DNA of 64,000 bases from Acidimicrobiaceae bacterium (GCA_020637235.1 JACJWG010000019.1:28985-92984); one strand, 5' to 3'. Positions 33,309 through 42,222 are shown, counted from the stretch's first letter. The notes: generated from the letters alone by a model not told the origin. Numbers and translations are program-made.

Positions 33309-35189
33309 ATGACCGACATCGTGGATCGCACGGGCGAGACCGAGCAGATCGACTCCATCGTCATCCGATTCGCGGGTGACTCGGGCGACGGCATGCAGTT
33401 GACCGGCGATCGCTTCACCTCGGCGAGCGCGGTCTTCGGCAACGACCTGTCCACCCTGCCCGACTATCCGGCCGAGATCCGCGCGCCAGCCGGCACGGTG
33501 AACGGCGTCTCGAGCTTCCAGGTCCACATCAGCGATCACGACATCACCACGCCCGGCGACGCGCCCACGGTGTTGATCGCAATGAACCCGGCGGCGCTGA
33601 AGGCCGACCTCGGTCGGCTCTCGCCCGGTGGCACCGTGATCCTCAACATCGACACCTTCGACGAGCGCAACCTCGAGAAGGCCGAGTACACCTCGAACCC
33701 GCTCGAGGACGGCACGCTCACCGGGTTCAAGGTGATCGAGGTGCCGATGACGTCGCTCACGAAGGACGCCGCCGCACCGCTCGGGGTGAAGCCGCGCGAC
33801 GCCGACCGGTCGAAGAACTTCTTCGCGCTCGGCCTCGTCAGCTTCATGTACTCGCGGCCGATCGAAGCGACGCTCGACTGGATCGACGAGCGGTTCGCGA
33901 AGAACGACCTCGTGCGCCAGAGCAACCGCGCCGCGTTCATGGCCGGCTACCACTACGGCGAGACGACCGAGGAGTTCGGCCACCGCTACATCGTCAAGCC
34001 CGCCCACCTGCCGCCGGGCGAGTACACCAACATCACCGGCAACGTCGCGCTCGCCTGGGGACTCGTCGCCGCAGCGCATCTCGCGAAGCTGCCGCTCACG
34101 CTCGGCTCGTACCCGATCACGCCGGCGAGCGACATCCTCCACGAGTTGTCGAAGCACAAGAACTTCGGTGTGCGCACCGTCCAGGCCGAGGACGAGATCG
34201 CGGCCGCGGCGCTCGCCGTCGGCGCGTCCTTCGCCGGTCATCTCGGCATCACCACCACCTCGGGGCCCGGCGTGGCGTTGAAGAGCGAGGCCACGTCGCT
34301 CGCCGTGTCGCTCGAGGTGCCGTTCCTGCTCGTCGACATCCAGCGCGGCGGACCGTCGACGGGACTGCCCACCAAGACCGAGGCGGCCGACCTCAACATC
34401 GCGATGTTCGGACGGCACGGCGAGGCGCCGCTGCCGATCGTGGCGAGTTACAGCCCGGCGCACTGCTTCTTCGCCGCGATCGAAGCGGCCCGCATCGCGC
34501 TCAAGTACCGCACACCGGTGATCCTGCTGAGCGACGGCTACCTGGCCAACGGCTCCGAGCCGTGGAAGCTGCCCGACGTCGACACCCTGCCGGACATCTC
34601 GGTGCCGTTCGCCACCGAACACAACCACGTCAACGCCGACGGCAGCACCGAGTTCTGGCCGTACCTGCGCGACCCCGACACGCTGGCGCGGCCGTGGGCC
34701 ATCCCGGGCACGCCCGGGATGATGCACCGCGTCGGCGGCATCGAGAAGCAGGACGGCACCGGGAACATCAACTACTCGCCGGCCAACCACGAGAAGATGG
34801 TGCACCTGCGTGCCGCGAAGGTGGCCCGCATCGCCGACGACTACGCCCCGACAGCGGTGCACGGCGACGCCGACGCCGACGTGTGCGTGCTCGGCTGGGG
34901 CAGCACGTGGGCGGCGATCGACGCCGCGGTCCAACGAACCAGACGACGAGGGCAGAAGGTGGCGTGGGTGCATCTCATGCACCTCAACCCGCTCCCGAAC
35001 GACCTCGGCACGATCCTGCAGGGATTCCGCAAGGTGATCGTGCCCGAGCTCAACCTCGGGCAGTTGTGCCGCATCGTGCGGGCGGAGTACCTCGTCGACG
35101 CGACGGCGGTCACGAAGGTGCAGGGCATGCCGTTCACGGCACTGGAGATCGAAGACGCGATCGAGCGAGCGCAGGAGGAGCTGTCGTGA
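33309..35189 (+). CDS. korA: 2-oxoglutarate:ferredoxin oxidoreductase, alpha (gamma-alpha fusion) subunit
   Basis: A 626-residue fused subunit. Residues 15-190 are the gamma-type domain (IRFAGDSGDGMQLTGDRF). The alpha-type pyrimidine-binding domain then contains LTLGSYPITPASDILHELS, ITTTSGPGVALKSEA and VDIQRGGPSTGLPTKTEAADL. With KorB it oxidatively decarboxylates 2-oxoglutarate to succinyl-CoA, reducing ferredoxin; actinobacteria use it in an alternative TCA step. GGAGGGGGA and GCAGGAAC precede the ATG. The end overlaps korB by GTGA. 2-oxoglutarate is favoured over pyruvate because of this two-subunit KorAB architecture. Confidence 0.94.
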   Translation: MTDIVDRTGETEQIDSIVIRFAGDSGDGMQLTGDRFTSASAVFGNDLSTLPDYPAEIRAPAGTVNGVSSFQVHISDHDITTPGDAPTVLIAMNPAALKADLGRLSPGGTVILNIDTFDERNLEKAEYTSNPLEDGTLTGFKVIEVPMTSLTKDAAAPLGVKPRDADRSKNFFALGLVSFMYSRPIEATLDWIDERFAKNDLVRQSNRAAFMAGYHYGETTEEFGHRYIVKPAHLPPGEYTNITGNVALAWGLVAAAHLAKLPLTLGSYPITPASDILHELSKHKNFGVRTVQAEDEIAAAALAVGASFAGHLGITTTSGPGVALKSEATSLAVSLEVPFLLVDIQRGGPSTGLPTKTEAADLNIAMFGRHGEAPLPIVASYSPAHCFFAAIEAARIALKYRTPVILLSDGYLANGSEPWKLPDVDTLPDISVPFATEHNHVNADGSTEFWPYLRDPDTLARPWAIPGTPGMMHRVGGIEKQDGTGNINYSPANHEKMVHLRAAKVARIADDYAPTAVHGDADADVCVLGWGSTWAAIDAAVQRTRRRGQKVAWVHLMHLNPLPNDLGTILQGFRKVIVPELNLGQLCRIVRAEYLVDATAVTKVQGMPFTALEIEDAIERAQEELS

Positions 35190-36217
35190 CCGACACATCC
35201 GTTCGTCTCACGACGAAGAAGGACTGGGCCAGCGACCAGGAGGTGCGCTGGTGCCCCGGCTGCGGCGACTACGGCATCTTGCAGGCCGTCCAGTTCCTGA
35301 TGCCCGAACTCGGCGTGGCACCCGAGAACACGGTGTTCGTCAGCGGCATCGGTTGTTCGAGCCGGTTCCCGTACTACATGAACACCTACGGCGTGCACGG
35401 GATCCACGGTCGTGCACCGGCGATCGCCACGGGGGTGGCCGTCGCTCGGCCCGATCTCGACGTCTGGGTGATCACCGGTGACGGCGACGCGCTGTCGATC
35501 GGCGGCAACCACTTCATCCATGCGCTGCGCCGCAACGTGAACCTCACGATCCTCATGTTCAACAACCGGATCTACGGTCTGACGAAGGGCCAGTACAGCC
35601 CGACGTCCGAGGTCGGCAAGGTCACCAAGAGCACCCCGATGGGCAGCATCGACCCGCCGTTCAATCCGTTGGCGGTGGCACTCGGCGCCGAGGCGAGCTT
35701 CGTCGCCCGCACCCACGACCTCGACCGCAAGCACATGATCGAGACCTTCCGGGCCGCGCACGATCACCGCGGTGCATCGTTCGTCGAGATCTTCCAGAAC
35801 TGCAACGTGTTCAACGACGGTGCCTTCGACGAGGTGACCGGCCGCGAACACCGTCCGGCCAACCTCATCGACCTGAAGCACGGCGAACCGATCCGCTTCG
35901 GACCCGATCGCGAGCGCGGCGTGGTGATGGGCAGCGACGGCCAGCTGCGGATCGTCGACGTGGCCGAGGTGGGCGAGGACGCGATCCTCGTCCACGACGC
36001 ACACCGGGTCGATCCGAGTCTCGCCTTCGCACTCGCCCGGCTGAGCACCGACGACCACTCGCCCACACCGTTCGGTGTCTTCCGCTCGGTCGAGCGCCCC
36101 GACTACGGCACCGAGGTGGGCGCGCAGCTCGCCGGGGCTGCGGCGAAGAAGGGCCCCGGCGACCTGTCGTCGTTGCTCCGCTCGAACGGCACCTGGCAGG
36201 TCACCGAGCAGATGTAG
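35186..36217 (+). CDS. korB: 2-oxoglutarate:ferredoxin oxidoreductase, beta subunit
   Basis: A 343-residue TPP-binding subunit. VRWCPGCGDYGIL is the N-terminal CPGCG motif with Fe-S ligands. GIGCSSRFPYYMNTYGVHGIHGRAPAIATG and VWVITGDGDALSIGGNH form the TPP/Mg motif, and NNRIYGLTKGQYSPTS follows. It assembles with KorA into a soluble complex. GGAGGAG lies 7 nt before the GTG inside the end of korA, and the genes overlap by GTGA. The 130 bp that follow hold no gene. Confidence 0.95.
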   Translation: MTDTSVRLTTKKDWASDQEVRWCPGCGDYGILQAVQFLMPELGVAPENTVFVSGIGCSSRFPYYMNTYGVHGIHGRAPAIATGVAVARPDLDVWVITGDGDALSIGGNHFIHALRRNVNLTILMFNNRIYGLTKGQYSPTSEVGKVTKSTPMGSIDPPFNPLAVALGAEASFVARTHDLDRKHMIETFRAAHDHRGASFVEIFQNCNVFNDGAFDEVTGREHRPANLIDLKHGEPIRFGPDRERGVVMGSDGQLRIVDVAEVGEDAILVHDAHRVDPSLAFALARLSTDDHSPTPFGVFRSVERPDYGTEVGAQLAGAAAKKGPGDLSSLLRSNGTWQVTEQM

Positions 36218-36349
36218 CCCCTCGGGATCGACGCCTGGTGGGCGTCTGCCCACCCCACGTCGTGGTCGACCCGCGACGACGCACTCGCGGCTACCGTGCT
36301 GGTCACGACCGGCGCCGGCGGTGGCGTCCGGGTCGGCGGAAGGAGCCTC

Positions 36350-37777
36350 GTGACCGCGATGTCCACGCCCCGGATCGTTGCGCTGATCCTCGTCGTGCTG
36401 GTCGCGATCGCCCTCGTGGTGCTCCTGCTGTGGTGGCGCCGCCGGCGTGCGGCCGCCGTCGCCGCGGAGCGAACACGCGAGCAGTCGTGGCACGAGACAC
36501 GTGGGTACGTGATCACCGAGGGCGAGTCGCCGCCGCCGGAGGGCTGGTCGGGGCCGAGACGGACGGAGGCGTCGCGTGACGTCGAGGCATCGGAGCGTCC
36601 GGCAGGTCCGGCAGGTCCGGCACGGCCGGCAGGTCCGGCACGGCCGGAGCGTGCGGCCCGTCCGGTCCGGGACGAGTCGATCTGGTGGGAGACCGCCGGC
36701 CGTGGCGCGGCGACGCCGGGCGCCGGCGCGAGCGGTGTCGCCACCCAGCTGGCCACCGTGGTCGATGTCGACCGGGTGGGCGCCGATGCGGCCGAGACCG
36801 ACGCACCCGTCGCGACGACCGAGACGGCAGCCACCGCAACGACCGACGATCCCCGAGGTGATCTCGTCGACGGGACGGCGGCCGGCGGATCCGGTGCCGG
36901 TGACATCGTCGGCGCCACGTCGACGGACGGCCTGTCGGTGACGGGGGAGGGGGAGCCACGTCCAGCGGCCTCGCGTCGTGTGGCGTTCGTGCGCCGGCTG
37001 CCCAGCACCTCGGGGAGTGGACCGGACCGTGCCGAGCTGGCGCGCACGTGGGCGGGCCCGGCGTGGGAGGACACGCCGGCCGACCTGCCGACCCCACCGG
37101 CCCGGATCGAGACGGTCACCGATGCGTCGCCCGCGGGGGTGGCAGCCGCACCGGACGCGGTCGAGCCGGACGCGGTCGAGCCGGACGCGGTCGAGCCGGA
37201 CGCGGTCGAGCCGGACGCGGTCGAGCCGGACGCGGTCGAGCCGGACGCGGTCGAGCCGGACGCGGTCGAGCCGGACGCGGTCGAGCCGGACGCGGTCGAG
37301 CCGGACGCGGTCGAGCCGGACGCGGTCGAGCCGGACGCGGTCGTCGACATCTCGTCCGACGACGAGGTGATCGACCGGGTCGATCGGGCGGGCGTGCTGG
37401 AGCGCGAACTCGACGCGGCTCGCGAGCGGGTGCGTCAGTTGGAATCCGAACGAGCCGAGCAGCTGCGTGGGTTGCACGACGTGGCGACCGAGTACCGGCG
37501 GCGAGGCGAGCTCATCCGCAGCCTGCGCGACACCGTGTCGGGCATGTCGGCCGATGCCGCCACGCGTGACGAACGGCTCCACGAGCTGGAGACCGCACTG
37601 TCGATCACGTCGGCCGACCTGCGCAACGCGCAGGCGGCGTTGGCCGGGCGTGACGAGCGCGTGCGCCGTTTGGAGGCCGCACTCGTCGACCGCGACGACC
37701 GCCTGCGGTCGCTCGAATCCGAACTCGCGCTGTTGAGCGGCAAGATCATCGAGCTCGAAGGCGGCGCGGGCGTCTGA
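36350..37777 (+). CDS. Membrane-anchored coiled-coil protein with DAVEP minisatellite
   Basis: A 475-residue protein with no recognised family. One N-terminal transmembrane helix (IVALILVVLVAIALVVLLLWW) is followed by a basic patch and a long low-complexity region rich in Ala, Thr, Pro and Asp (including PAGPARPAGPARP). Twelve perfect DAVEP repeats come next, then a C-terminal coiled coil of about 120 residues with heptads (LERELDAARERVRQLESERAEQL ends, RRLEAALVDRDDRLRSLE). This architecture suggests a tethered scaffold or polar/cell-division organiser, but that is speculation. AAGGAG sits 4 nt before the GTG at 36350; the ATG at 36359 is the alternative start. It follows korB by 132 bp and converges on the alkylsulfatase-like gene. 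Confidence 0.82.
   Translation: MTAMSTPRIVALILVVLVAIALVVLLLWWRRRRAAAVAAERTREQSWHETRGYVITEGESPPPEGWSGPRRTEASRDVEASERPAGPAGPARPAGPARPERAARPVRDESIWWETAGRGAATPGAGASGVATQLATVVDVDRVGADAAETDAPVATTETAATATTDDPRGDLVDGTAAGGSGAGDIVGATSTDGLSVTGEGEPRPAASRRVAFVRRLPSTSGSGPDRAELARTWAGPAWEDTPADLPTPPARIETVTDASPAGVAAAPDAVEPDAVEPDAVEPDAVEPDAVEPDAVEPDAVEPDAVEPDAVEPDAVEPDAVEPDAVEPDAVVDISSDDEVIDRVDRAGVLERELDAARERVRQLESERAEQLRGLHDVATEYRRRGELIRSLRDTVSGMSADAATRDERLHELETALSITSADLRNAQAALAGRDERVRRLEAALVDRDDRLRSLESELALLSGKIIELEGGAGV
37154..37342 (+). repeat. Perfect 15-bp minisatellite, twelve copies plus partial
   Basis: Units of GACGCGGTCGAGCCG repeat from 37154 without a single base change through 12 full copies, then a 9-bp partial. 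Because 15 is a multiple of 3, gains or losses keep the frame and only change linker length (DAVEP per unit). Perfect identity implies recent expansion or continuous homogenisation. Confidence 0.97.
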
Positions 37778-37797
37778 CCCCGGCCGGCTCGGACGGC

Positions 37798-39117
37798 TCA
37801 GCCGCCCAGTGCCCGATCGACCACCTGCTGGCTCTCACGCGCGGCCGCTGCGAAGATGCCCTTGCTCATCAGGCTCGACTCCCGCTTGCGGCGCTGGAGG
37901 TAGATCGCCGCCCGGCCTTCGTGGATCGCCGGCTCGTCGGGTGCCGCCCAACCCGCCAGATCGGCGAAATGGCACGCGAGTCGCAGGTCGTCGTCGGCGG
38001 CTGCCTGCTCCGCCCGGCGGAGCAACACGTCGGCGCCGCCGGCCAGCTCGGCGATCGCCGACGCCAGCTGTGCATCGGGTGACGGCTTGAGTCGCGACGC
38101 AGCACCGTCCCACCAGCCGCCGAACTGGCGCCAGATGCCCCGGACGACGAACTCGGGCTCGTCGTAGAGGGGTCGCAGGTACGGCTTCGCCAGGGTCTCC
38201 GGTGGCACGGCGACGGTGTGCACGATGGTGTCGAGCGTCTCGCCCGCGTTCATCATCGCGATCACGTCGGACACGAGCTGTTCGAGGGCCGAGGCCACGT
38301 CGTCGAGCACGCGAGCGATGCGTTCCTTGCCGGCGATCGGCAGCCCGTGGGCCGGCAGCAGCAGCTCGGGCTCGCGTTCGATCATCGCCCGCAGCGCGGC
38401 GGCCCACTCGATCGGATACCGCTGCACCTTCTGCGGGTTGCCGGCGTTCGGGAAGTTCCAGATGAGGAAGTCACCGGTCATCACCCAGCGCTGCTCGGGG
38501 AAGTAGGCCCACAGATGATCGTCGGTCTCGCCTCGCGCGTGGTGGAACTCGACGTCGAAGCGACCGACCTGCATCCGATCGAACGAGCCGACCTCGCGGT
38601 CGGGGCGCAGCGTCCGTGCCGGCAGGAAGCGACGCGCGTTCGGGTTGGCGCTGATCGCAACACCGTCGTCGCCACCGTCGCCGCCGACGTTCAGGTTCAA
38701 GTCGCCGGACACGCCGCCGAACTGGCGGGCGTTGATGATCAGGTTCCAGTTGTTGGTGTACGTGTACCGGTCCATCCGCTTGGCGACGTTCTGGTGGCCG
38801 ACCACGATCGGGTGGTCGTCGGCGAAGAACATGCTGCCGCCGACGTGATCGGCGTGGCCGTGGGTGTACACGAGGTGGCGCACCGGCTCGTTCCGCCAGC
38901 CCTTGATCGCCTCGACCACCTGCTGGCCGGTGTGAGCGCCCGAGGCGTCGAACGCGATCAGCCCATCGCCGGTGTCGGCCACCACCGAGTGGCTGAAGCT
39001 CTCCACCATCGCGAGGCCGTCGCCCACCTCGCTCAGTTCGCCGGTGGTGCGGTTGACCGGTTGGTCGGCGATCCCGGAGTCGATGATCCGTGACGAGAGG
39101 TCGAGCAGGTCTGCCAT
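37798..39117 (-). CDS. Alkylsulfatase-like metallo-beta-lactamase-fold hydrolase
   Basis: A 439-residue protein. The MBL domain holds THGHADHVGG (HxHxDH zinc motif), VEFHHARGETDDHLWAYFPEQRWVMTGD and LLPAHGLPI. It is followed by an alkylsulfatase dimerisation-type helical domain (PEFVVRGIWRQFGGWWDGAASRLKP ... ACHFADLAGWAAPDEPAIHEGRAAIYLQRR). The C-terminal SCP2-like domain of SdsA1/BDS1 enzymes is missing. Family members hydrolyse primary or secondary alkyl sulfates to release sulfate; no secretion signal is visible. The ATG ending at 39117 is fixed by TACGGT 6 nt upstream, making an upstream in-frame ATG unlikely. The cysteine/sulfate genes lie 2.4 kb away. Confidence 0.9.
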   Translation of the reverse strand: MADLLDLSSRIIDSGIADQPVNRTTGELSEVGDGLAMVESFSHSVVADTGDGLIAFDASGAHTGQQVVEAIKGWRNEPVRHLVYTHGHADHVGGSMFFADDHPIVVGHQNVAKRMDRYTYTNNWNLIINARQFGGVSGDLNLNVGGDGGDDGVAISANPNARRFLPARTLRPDREVGSFDRMQVGRFDVEFHHARGETDDHLWAYFPEQRWVMTGDFLIWNFPNAGNPQKVQRYPIEWAAALRAMIEREPELLLPAHGLPIAGKERIARVLDDVASALEQLVSDVIAMMNAGETLDTIVHTVAVPPETLAKPYLRPLYDEPEFVVRGIWRQFGGWWDGAASRLKPSPDAQLASAIAELAGGADVLLRRAEQAAADDDLRLACHFADLAGWAAPDEPAIHEGRAAIYLQRRKRESSLMSKGIFAAAARESQQVVDRALGG

Positions 39118-39123
39118 GCGCGC

Positions 39124-39129
39124 ACCGTA
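39124..39129 (-). promoter_or_regulatory. -10 hexamer TACGGT for leaderless alkylsulfatase-like gene
   Basis: TACGGT on the minus strand, 6 nt before the ATG ending at 39117. Confidence 0.55.
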
Positions 39130-39160
39130 GTCCGCCGATCGGGGTGGTGCTGCGCCCAGG

Positions 39161-40207
39161 TCAGGCGGCGTCGGCCGGATGTGCGGCCAGGTGGGCGGCG
39201 GCATCGACCGGGGTCGGCGACGTGTACCCGACTGGCAGCCGGACGGTGCCGGCGCTGGTGCCGACGAACACCTGGAAGGCGTGGTACCCGGCGTACAGCT
39301 GCGGCACGTCGCGCAGGTTCTCGGCGTACGCGGTCACCACCGCCACGTAGCCGTCGTGGGGGTTGTACTGGTGCAGCGCCGCCTGCATGTCGGTCGGCCC
39401 GCCGCTGCGCGCGAGATAGGTGGCGGCACCGATGATCGCGTCGCGGGCGACCGTGGGATCGCCGCTGCAACACTCGATCCAGGTGGATGGCAGGAACTGC
39501 ATCGGCCCCACGGCGCCGGCGCTCGACACACCTTGGATGCGCCCCATGCGTGTCTCCTGCAGATGGATCGCCGCGAGCCAGTACCAGGCGATGCCGGTGA
39601 GCTGTTCGGCCTCTCGGTAGTGAGCGAGCAGCACGTCGGGGGCCTCGGGCGGCACGATCGTCCACGCCGGCAGTTCGCTCGGCGGCGTGCTGGGTGTGGT
39701 GTCAGCTGCGTTGCGCGCCTGCAGGAACTGGCGGGCGCGCACGGTCCGCTCGACGGTCGGTCGAACGGTGGGGTCCAGCGCCGCGAGGACCGGTTCGTCC
39801 AGCTCGGGTACGTCGGCCAGGGCGCGGAGCAGCAGCTGGTACTGGCGGCCGGCCTCCTCGACGGCCTCGGGCGGTGAGGCTGGATCGCGGATGGTGAGCT
39901 CGGCCGACGACAGCGCGGCAGCGAACGTCGCGGCATCGGTGGGCACCACGGCGAGACGTGCGGTCGACGGCGTGGTCGTCGACGTGTCGGTGGCGCCGGT
40001 GGCGCCGGTGGTATCGGTGGCGATTGCCGCAGTGGCAGCGGGTTCGTCCGGCGCGACCGACGTCGGCGGCGTGCCCGGCCCGGTGATCAACCCCGACGGG
40101 ATCGGGCCCTCGGCGTCGCTCCTCGTGCTGCAGCCCGACCCGATCCCCGACCCGAGCGTGCCCAGCACGAGCACCGCGAAGGCCCGGCTCGTGTGGCGTC
40201 GGCGCAT
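39161..40207 (-). CDS. Lytic transglycosylase-like lipoprotein
   Basis: A 348-residue exported protein. The N-terminus MRRRHTSRAFAVLVLGTLGSGIGSGC is a lipoprotein signal with the lipidated Cys in GSGC. A Thr/Ala-rich linker is followed by a helical region. The C-terminal 150 residues are an SLT/MltB-type domain: IHLQETRMGRIQGVSSAGAVGPMQFLPSTW carries the catalytic Glu in QETRMG and the GPMQFLPSTW motif, and AALHQYNPHDGYV follows. It should cleave peptidoglycan glycan strands outside the membrane. GAGACT lies 6 nt upstream of the ATG. A palindromic repeat separates it from the acyl-CoA dehydrogenase gene. Confidence 0.9.
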   Translation of the reverse strand: MRRRHTSRAFAVLVLGTLGSGIGSGCSTRSDAEGPIPSGLITGPGTPPTSVAPDEPAATAAIATDTTGATGATDTSTTTPSTARLAVVPTDAATFAAALSSAELTIRDPASPPEAVEEAGRQYQLLLRALADVPELDEPVLAALDPTVRPTVERTVRARQFLQARNAADTTPSTPPSELPAWTIVPPEAPDVLLAHYREAEQLTGIAWYWLAAIHLQETRMGRIQGVSSAGAVGPMQFLPSTWIECCSGDPTVARDAIIGAATYLARSGGPTDMQAALHQYNPHDGYVAVVTAYAENLRDVPQLYAGYHAFQVFVGTSAGTVRLPVGYTSPTPVDAAAHLAAHPADAA

Positions 40208-40213
40208 CCCCCG

Positions 40214-40219
40214 AGTCTC
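40214..40219 (-). promoter_or_regulatory. -10-like hexamer GAGACT for transglycosylase gene
   Basis: GAGACT on the minus strand, 6 nt before the ATG ending at 40207; the same hexamer and spacing precede the quinone reductase gene at 50282. Confidence 0.35.
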
Positions 40220-40257
40220 GCGTCGCCCGCCCCCACCCGGGTTGCACCCCCGAGCTT

Positions 40258-40296
40258 CGTGAGCCGAATGCGCACCGGCTGCGCATCCGGCTCACG
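40258..40296. repeat. Fourth copy of the 39-bp palindromic repeat
   Basis: Begins CGTGAGCCGAATGCGCA and ends TGCGCATCCGGCTCACG around a 5-nt loop: a 17-bp stem with one mismatch. It is flanked by AACGGGTC, matching the (T)ACGGGTC flank of the 17.0-kb copies. It lies between the transglycosylase promoter and the end of the acyl-CoA dehydrogenase gene, where it may also act as a terminator. Confidence 0.9.
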
Positions 40297-40302
40297 AACG
40301 GG

Positions 40303-41400
40303 TCAGCGGGGGAGGCCGAGCACTCGTTCGCCGAGGATGTTGCGCATCACGTTCGAGGTGCCGCCCATGATCGTGTAGCCGGGCGTGTACAGCAGGCCGT
40401 GCACCACGTCGCTCCACAGCGTCGCCTCGGCCCCGAACACCCGCGACACGAACTGGGACACCCGGGCCTCGTGCTCGGTGCAGAAGCACTTGGTGGCGGC
40501 GGAGAAGCCGGCCGGCGCTTGCTTCAGCACCTCGCGGATCACGAGGATGCGGCCGATCCGGTACTGGATCTCGAGCTGTGCGATCTCCTGGCGGATCAGC
40601 GGGTCGGCGAGGTCGGCTCGAGCCTTTGCCATCTCGTACAGCGCTCGGTTGCTCACCAACCGGTCGATGCCGCCGCGCTCGTGCTCCAACTGGCGCATCG
40701 TCTGCTTGAACGCATTGCCCTCCACGCCGACGAGGTTCTCGACCGGCACCCGCACGTCGGTGAAGAACACCTCGCAGAAGTGCCGGTTCGTGGTCATGTC
40801 GGTGATCGGGCGCACCTCGATACCCGGCGTGTCCATCGGGACGATGATCTCGCTGATACCGGCGTGCGGCGGGCCATCGGTGCTGGTGCGGCAGATGAGG
40901 TAGCAGTAGTCGCTCTGGGCGCCGAAGCTCGTCCAGATCTTCTGGCCGTTGATCACCCATTCGTCGCCCTGCCGTTCGGCCGAGGTCTTCAGGCTGGCGA
41001 GGTCGGAGCCGGCGTTCGGCTCGCTCATCCCGATGCACCAGGTGGTCTCTCCGGACAGGATCTTCGGGAGGAACTCGGCCTGCTGGTCGGGCCGGCCGTA
41101 GGTGATGAGCGTCGGGCCCATCTGGCGGTCGCCGAACCACATCGCTGCGATCGGGGCGCCGGCAGCGATCATCTCCTCGCCGACGATCAGCCGTTCGATC
41201 GCCGGCCGGCCGCCGCCGCCGAACTCGACCGGCCAGGTCATGCCGATCCAGCCGTGCGCCGCCATCTCCTTGGCGAAATCCTTCGAGTACCCGTTGATCC
41301 AGCTGTCGTTGTGCCGTCCGAACCGGGCGACGGCGTCCTGCGCCACCGTGCGAGCCCGTTCGCGGAGCTCGATCTGCTCGGGAGTCCAGGAGAAGTCCAT
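40303..41400 (-). CDS. Acyl-CoA dehydrogenase family protein
   Basis: A 365-residue flavoenzyme with the standard three-domain fold. An N-terminal helical domain (MDFSWTPEQIELRERART) leads to the middle beta-domain with the FAD/substrate motif CIGMSEPNAGSDLASLKTSA and WVINGQKIWTSFGA. The C-terminal helical domain ends YTIMGGTSNVMRNILGERVLGLPR. It oxidises an acyl-CoA to the enoyl-CoA and passes electrons to ETF. No CoA ligase or hydratase is adjacent. The ATG ending at 41400 has TAGCAT 7 nt upstream. It is divergent from cysH, 132 bp away. Confidence 0.93.
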   Translation of the reverse strand: MDFSWTPEQIELRERARTVAQDAVARFGRHNDSWINGYSKDFAKEMAAHGWIGMTWPVEFGGGGRPAIERLIVGEEMIAAGAPIAAMWFGDRQMGPTLITYGRPDQQAEFLPKILSGETTWCIGMSEPNAGSDLASLKTSAERQGDEWVINGQKIWTSFGAQSDYCYLICRTSTDGPPHAGISEIIVPMDTPGIEVRPITDMTTNRHFCEVFFTDVRVPVENLVGVEGNAFKQTMRQLEHERGGIDRLVSNRALYEMAKARADLADPLIRQEIAQLEIQYRIGRILVIREVLKQAPAGFSAATKCFCTEHEARVSQFVSRVFGAEATLWSDVVHGLLYTPGYTIMGGTSNVMRNILGERVLGLPR

Positions 41401-41407
41401 CGGCGGG

Positions 41408-41413
41408 ATGCTA
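41408..41413 (-). promoter_or_regulatory. -10 hexamer TAGCAT for leaderless acyl-CoA dehydrogenase gene
   Basis: TAGCAT on the minus strand, 7 nt before the ATG ending at 41400. Confidence 0.55.
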
Positions 41414-41519
41414 GGTCGCCGCGGTCGGCGGGGGTGGACTCCGTCGTCGTCCGCCGCGACGTGACATCAGCCGAAAGCTGATCGAGCCGATAAATGTGAT
41501 CGGATTGGTCGGGAATTGA

Positions 41520-41534
41520 TACAGTGATCGCTGT
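41520..41534 (+). promoter_or_regulatory. cysH -10 element overlapped by an imperfect palindrome
   Basis: TACAGT (41520-41525) is 7 nt before the GTG at 41533, predicting a leaderless cys operon mRNA. ACAG-T-GATC-G-CTGT (41521-41534) is an imperfect 14-bp palindrome covering the -10 and the start codon, well placed for a repressor that senses sulfur supply (inference). Confidence 0.5.
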
Positions 41535-42222
41535 GACCGCCACCGCAGCCCGCTCCTTCGACGTGTCGAGCCTCGACCTCGATGCGCTGAACGCCGAGTT
41601 CGCCGCACACGGCGACGCCACGTTGATGATCCGCTGGTTGGTCGAGACGATCCCGGTCGACCGGCTGATCGTCGCCTCGGCGATGACGAGCGACACCGTG
41701 CTCGTCGACGTGGCGGCCAGGGTGGCACCCGGGATCGAGGTGCTGTTCCTCGACACCGGCTACCACTTCGGCGAGACGCTCGCGACCGTCGATGCAGTCG
41801 AGAGGAAGTACCCGATCAAGCTCGTCGTCGCCCCGGCGCCGCCGATCGGCGACGCCCGCTACGAGACCGACCCCGACGGCTGCTGCCACGAGCGCAAGGT
41901 GGTGCCGCTCGAGCAGGGCCTCGCCGGCCGCCTCGGCTGGATCAGCGGCGTCCGTCGCAGCGACAGCGAGGTGCGGGCCAACACGCCGTTCGTGCAGATC
42001 GACACGCGCGGGCTGGTGAAGCTGAATCCGCTGGCGGCGTGGACCGACGCCGACCTCGCCACCTACGCCGCGATCCACGAGGTGCCGCTCAACCCGCTGC
42101 TCGATCAGGGCTACCCATCGATCGGGTGCTGGCCGTGCACCCGCAAGCCGGCCGACGGCGAGCACGCCCGGGCCGGGCGGTGGAGCGCTCACGCCAAGAC
42201 CGAGTGCGGCCTGCACCTCTGA
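41533..42222 (+). CDS. cysH: Assimilatory adenylylsulfate (APS) reductase, CysH family
   Basis: A 229-residue PAPS-reductase-fold protein. The nucleotide-binding start is IVASAMTSDTVLVDV and FLDTGYHFGETL follows. Four cluster cysteines are present as CC (117-118) and CxxC (199, 202), plus the catalytic Cys225 in TECGLHL. The four extra cysteines bind a [4Fe-4S] cluster and mark the APS-reducing subgroup, as opposed to PAPS reductases that lack them. It makes sulfite from APS, so no APS kinase is needed, and none is present. The GTG at 41533 follows the TACAGT -10; a GTG at 41524 is in frame but lies inside that element. Confidence 0.93.
   Translation: MTATAARSFDVSSLDLDALNAEFAAHGDATLMIRWLVETIPVDRLIVASAMTSDTVLVDVAARVAPGIEVLFLDTGYHFGETLATVDAVERKYPIKLVVAPAPPIGDARYETDPDGCCHERKVVPLEQGLAGRLGWISGVRRSDSEVRANTPFVQIDTRGLVKLNPLAAWTDADLATYAAIHEVPLNPLLDQGYPSIGCWPCTRKPADGEHARAGRWSAHAKTECGLHL

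Noticed and set aside
37154..37342. Regular repeat array considered as CRISPR-like
   Set aside because: Units are 15 bp, head-to-tail with no spacers, in frame in a gene; no cas genes in the window.
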